Part shown: in pieces, positions 61,644 to 64,000 of the stretch
Position numbering within the stretch: the stretch's first letter is position 1
Layout: each line of letters begins with the position of its first letter
Assembly: GCA_000961655.1 (NCBI GenBank)
Contig: LADR01000049.1
Span: 1 to 64,000, forward strand
DNA: 64,000 nt
Reading direction: 5' to 3'
DNA from: Desulfatitalea sp. BRH_c12
GTDB lineage: Bacteria > Desulfobacterota > Desulfobacteria > Desulfobacterales > Desulfosarcinaceae
Position numbers and translations under genes: made by a program
The notes under the pieces: model-generated
Told to the model about the DNA's origin: nothing
What the model saw: the letters and a program-made list of their open reading frames with translations, nothing else
The model's database searches: none

Positions 61644-63980
61644 ATGGATAAAAAATATGGTGTATATATATGTGAAGGGTGTGGGATCAGCGAATCCCTC
61701 GACATGGCAGCGCTCAAGGCCGTGCCTGAAGACGAAGGCCTCACGACCAAGACGCATCCCATCCTGTGCAGCGCCGACGGAGTCGCCTTTCTGAAGAAAG
61801 AGATCGAAGGCGGCGTCAATACGCTGGTGCTGTGCGCCTGCTCGCGGCGGGTCAACTATGACACCTTCCGCTTCGACGGCTGTATCGTGGATCGGGTCAA
61901 CCTGCGCGAAGGCGTGGTCTGGTCCCATCCGCGCGACACGTTCGCCCAGCTGACCGAAGAGCAAAAAGCCGACGGCGACTACTTCGACCGTGTGCAGATG
62001 ATGGGCGAAGACTATATCCGCATGGGCATGGCCCGCGTTGAAAAAGTCAAGCTGCCCGAACCGTACAAAGTCGACAATCTCTCCAGAAAAATTCTGGTCA
62101 TCGGTGGCGGCATCACCGGCCTGAGCGCCGCCTTGGATGCAGCCAAAGCCGGCTATGCCGTAACCGTAGTCGAAAAAGAAGACCGTCTGGGCGGCGCCGC
62201 GCTGAACTGGCGCAGTCAACTGCCCACGGCCGATCCTTACGATCGATTGATACCGCCGGTCATCGAAGCCAAAATCCAGGCTGTTAAGGCCGAACCCAAC
62301 ATCACCGTCAAAACCGGCACGGTCGTAGCACGTTTGGCAGGTCAGCCGGGCGAGTTCACCGTCTCATTCAAAAAGCCGGGTGAAAAGATCGAATTCGACG
62401 TGCCGTACCCCCTGCCTCCTGAAATGCGGGTGGATGAGAGCGGCAAGGAGCTGGACGCCGAAAACCTGCACAAAAAGTTCCTGGAGTACAACGAAGGCCG
62501 CAAAGACATCCTGACGCTCGACCCTAATGGCGAGTTGTTCGGTGCCGTGGTATTGGCGGCCGGTTGGCGGCCGGATACCATCGAAGGCGACAAATACGCC
62601 CATCTGGGGGTGGGCCAGAGCCCCGATGTGGTGACCAATGCGCAGTTCGAAGCGATTGCCAAAAAGGGCAAAGTCGTGCGCCCCTCCGACGGCAAACCGG
62701 CCAAATCCGTCGTTTTCGTGCAAAGCCCCGACAAAGATGAAGATGACAGCGACTTTGACTATGCCGGCGCGGTCACCAGCCTGGTTTCCCTTAAGCAGGC
62801 CAAATACGTGCGTGACGACTACGAAGATGGCAAAGCGTTCATCTTCTATCAGCACATGCGTACACCGGGATTGAACGAGAGCTTCTACAAAAGCATGCAA
62901 CAGGACCCGGGCATCTTCCTGACCAAAGGCAATGTGCTCAAAGTATCCAAAAACGGCGGCGGCTTCATCGTCGAAGCCAGCGATACCCTGCTGGGCAAAC
63001 AGCTCAAGGTCAAAGCCGACATGGTCGTTCTGGCCGCCGGCATGGTTCCGGTCACCAAGGACGATGCTATCGTCAACATGGCCTATCGCCAGGGACCGGC
63101 TTTCCGTGACATCGGCCTGTTCAATGGGTACTGCGATTCGAACTTCATCTGCTTTCCCTACGAAACGCAGCGCACCGGCATCTATTCCGCCGGCGCCGTG
63201 CGCCGCAGCATGACCACCGAGGAGTCGATGGAAGATGCGACCGGCGCGGCCTTGAAAGCCATCCAGTGCATCGAGTCAACCAACCGCGGCGTGGCCGTTC
63301 ACCCACGTTCCGGTGACATGACCTTCCCGGACTTCTTCTTCCAGCGCTGCACCCAGTGTAAACGCTGCACGGAAGAGTGTCCTTTCGGTGCCTTGGACGA
63401 CGATGCCAAAGGCACGCCCAAGCCCAATCCGACACGCTGCCGGCGTTGCGGCACCTGCATGGGTGCCTGCCCCGAACGCATCATCGGATTTGCAGACTAC
63501 AACGTCGACAGCATCGGCTCGATGGTCAAATCGATCAAGGTGCCCTCCGAAGACGACTATTCCGAGCCACCGATCCGCATTCTCGGTCTGGTCTGCGAAA
63601 ACGATGCCCTGCCGGCCCTTGACATTGCCGCGCTCAACAGGCTCTCTTACTCGGCCGACGTGCGTCTGATTCCAGTGCGCTGTTTGGGATCGGTCAACGT
63701 GATCTGGATTAAAGATGCCCTGTCGCAAGGCATGGACGGCGTTTTTCTGCTCGGTTGCAAGCATGGTGATGATTACCAGTGTCACTTTGTCAAAGGCAGC
63801 GAATTGGCCGGCATTCGTATGAAGAAAATCGGCGATGCCCTGGCCAGTTTGGCATTGGAAGTCGAGCGCGTGGCGCAGTTCGAAATCGCCATCGACGAGT
63901 ACGACAAAGTACCCAAGATCATCAATGATTTCGTTGAATCGGTCGAAGCTTTGGGTCCCAACCCGTTCAAGGGCTTCTAA
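61644..63980 (+). CDS. qmoB: Quinone-interacting membrane-bound oxidoreductase subunit B
   Basis: 778 residues: an N-terminal HdrA-like part, a FAD-binding domain with KILVIGGGITGLSAALDAAK (about 149-170), two [4Fe-4S] motifs CTQCKRCTEECPFGAL and CRRCGTCMGACPERII (about 572-615), and a C-terminal MvhD-like domain (from about 650, CLGSVNVIWIKDALSQGMDG, LLGCKHGDDYQC) that in Hdr/Mvh systems carries electron transfer. ATG 61644 with GTAGGAGGT. qmoC would follow beyond the window. Confidence 0.97.
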   Translation: MDKKYGVYICEGCGISESLDMAALKAVPEDEGLTTKTHPILCSADGVAFLKKEIEGGVNTLVLCACSRRVNYDTFRFDGCIVDRVNLREGVVWSHPRDTFAQLTEEQKADGDYFDRVQMMGEDYIRMGMARVEKVKLPEPYKVDNLSRKILVIGGGITGLSAALDAAKAGYAVTVVEKEDRLGGAALNWRSQLPTADPYDRLIPPVIEAKIQAVKAEPNITVKTGTVVARLAGQPGEFTVSFKKPGEKIEFDVPYPLPPEMRVDESGKELDAENLHKKFLEYNEGRKDILTLDPNGELFGAVVLAAGWRPDTIEGDKYAHLGVGQSPDVVTNAQFEAIAKKGKVVRPSDGKPAKSVVFVQSPDKDEDDSDFDYAGAVTSLVSLKQAKYVRDDYEDGKAFIFYQHMRTPGLNESFYKSMQQDPGIFLTKGNVLKVSKNGGGFIVEASDTLLGKQLKVKADMVVLAAGMVPVTKDDAIVNMAYRQGPAFRDIGLFNGYCDSNFICFPYETQRTGIYSAGAVRRSMTTEESMEDATGAALKAIQCIESTNRGVAVHPRSGDMTFPDFFFQRCTQCKRCTEECPFGALDDDAKGTPKPNPTRCRRCGTCMGACPERIIGFADYNVDSIGSMVKSIKVPSEDDYSEPPIRILGLVCENDALPALDIAALNRLSYSADVRLIPVRCLGSVNVIWIKDALSQGMDGVFLLGCKHGDDYQCHFVKGSELAGIRMKKIGDALASLALEVERVAQFEIAIDEYDKVPKIINDFVESVEALGPNPFKGF

Positions 63981-64000
63981 TGATCCGACCCGTGATATTG

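Noticed and set aside
1-64000. CRISPR arrays, prophage genes, rRNA genes, complete insertion sequences
   Set aside because: No regularly spaced repeats, phage structural genes, rRNA sequence or transposase frames were found.

Overview
The window looks like chromosome of a Gram-negative sulfate-reducing bacterium of the Desulfobacterota (Desulfosarcina/Desulfobacter-like). The basis is aprBA followed by qmoAB at the right end, an EnvC/FtsEX envelope system, TonB-dependent transport, two-subunit PheRS, and delta-proteobacterial gene orders (rimP-nusA-infB-DUF503-rbfA-nrnA-truB-rpsO-pnp-M16 protease-dut; infC-rpmI-rplT-pheS-pheT-merR). The genus is an inference from gene content. No prophage, CRISPR array or intact insertion sequence was seen.

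Layout. 1-4.7 kb (minus): ftsE-ftsX-envC-ctpA and the start of a probable YibQ-type divergent polysaccharide deacetylase, for division and peptidoglycan hydrolysis control. 5-18 kb: a patchwork of single genes (pyrE, two EamA transporters, an M15-like protein, a radical SAM enzyme, a large diguanylate cyclase, murB, queD, dnaJ, menG, psd). They are separated by copies of a small dispersed repeat with inverted ends. 18-36.4 kb (minus): a nearly continuous housekeeping block for RNA processing, translation and tRNA charging, with a tRNA-Gly(CCC) that has its own promoter and terminator. Two genes here appear to use non-AUG starts: infC (ATA) and truB (CTG). 36.7-42.2 kb: a deaminase, an orphan HsdR-N-like protein, dgt, two cysteine-cluster (YkgJ) proteins, an SDR and a quinone-reductase-like flavoprotein.

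42.4-56.5 kb (all minus) is the most unusual region. A Vibrio TonB2-like energy module (DUF3450, TtpC-like long ExbB, ExbB, ExbD, TonB, TPR) sits behind a leader with a strong terminator hairpin. It runs into DUF3842 and the nickel-binding CooT family. Then come a TonB-dependent receptor, a predicted lipoprotein with two tetrapyrrole-methylase domains, a DUF4198 (NikK-like) periplasmic protein, an APC permease and a small NikL-like anchored protein. I propose that these form an outer-membrane uptake and periplasmic handling system for nickel/cobalt or a metal-tetrapyrrole. The exported methylase-like protein is the strongest candidate for something undescribed.

57.4-64 kb (plus): aprB-aprA (APS reductase), a clear terminator, an 18-bp perfect hairpin, then qmoA and qmoB. 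These link the menaquinone pool to APS reduction; qmoC presumably follows beyond the window.
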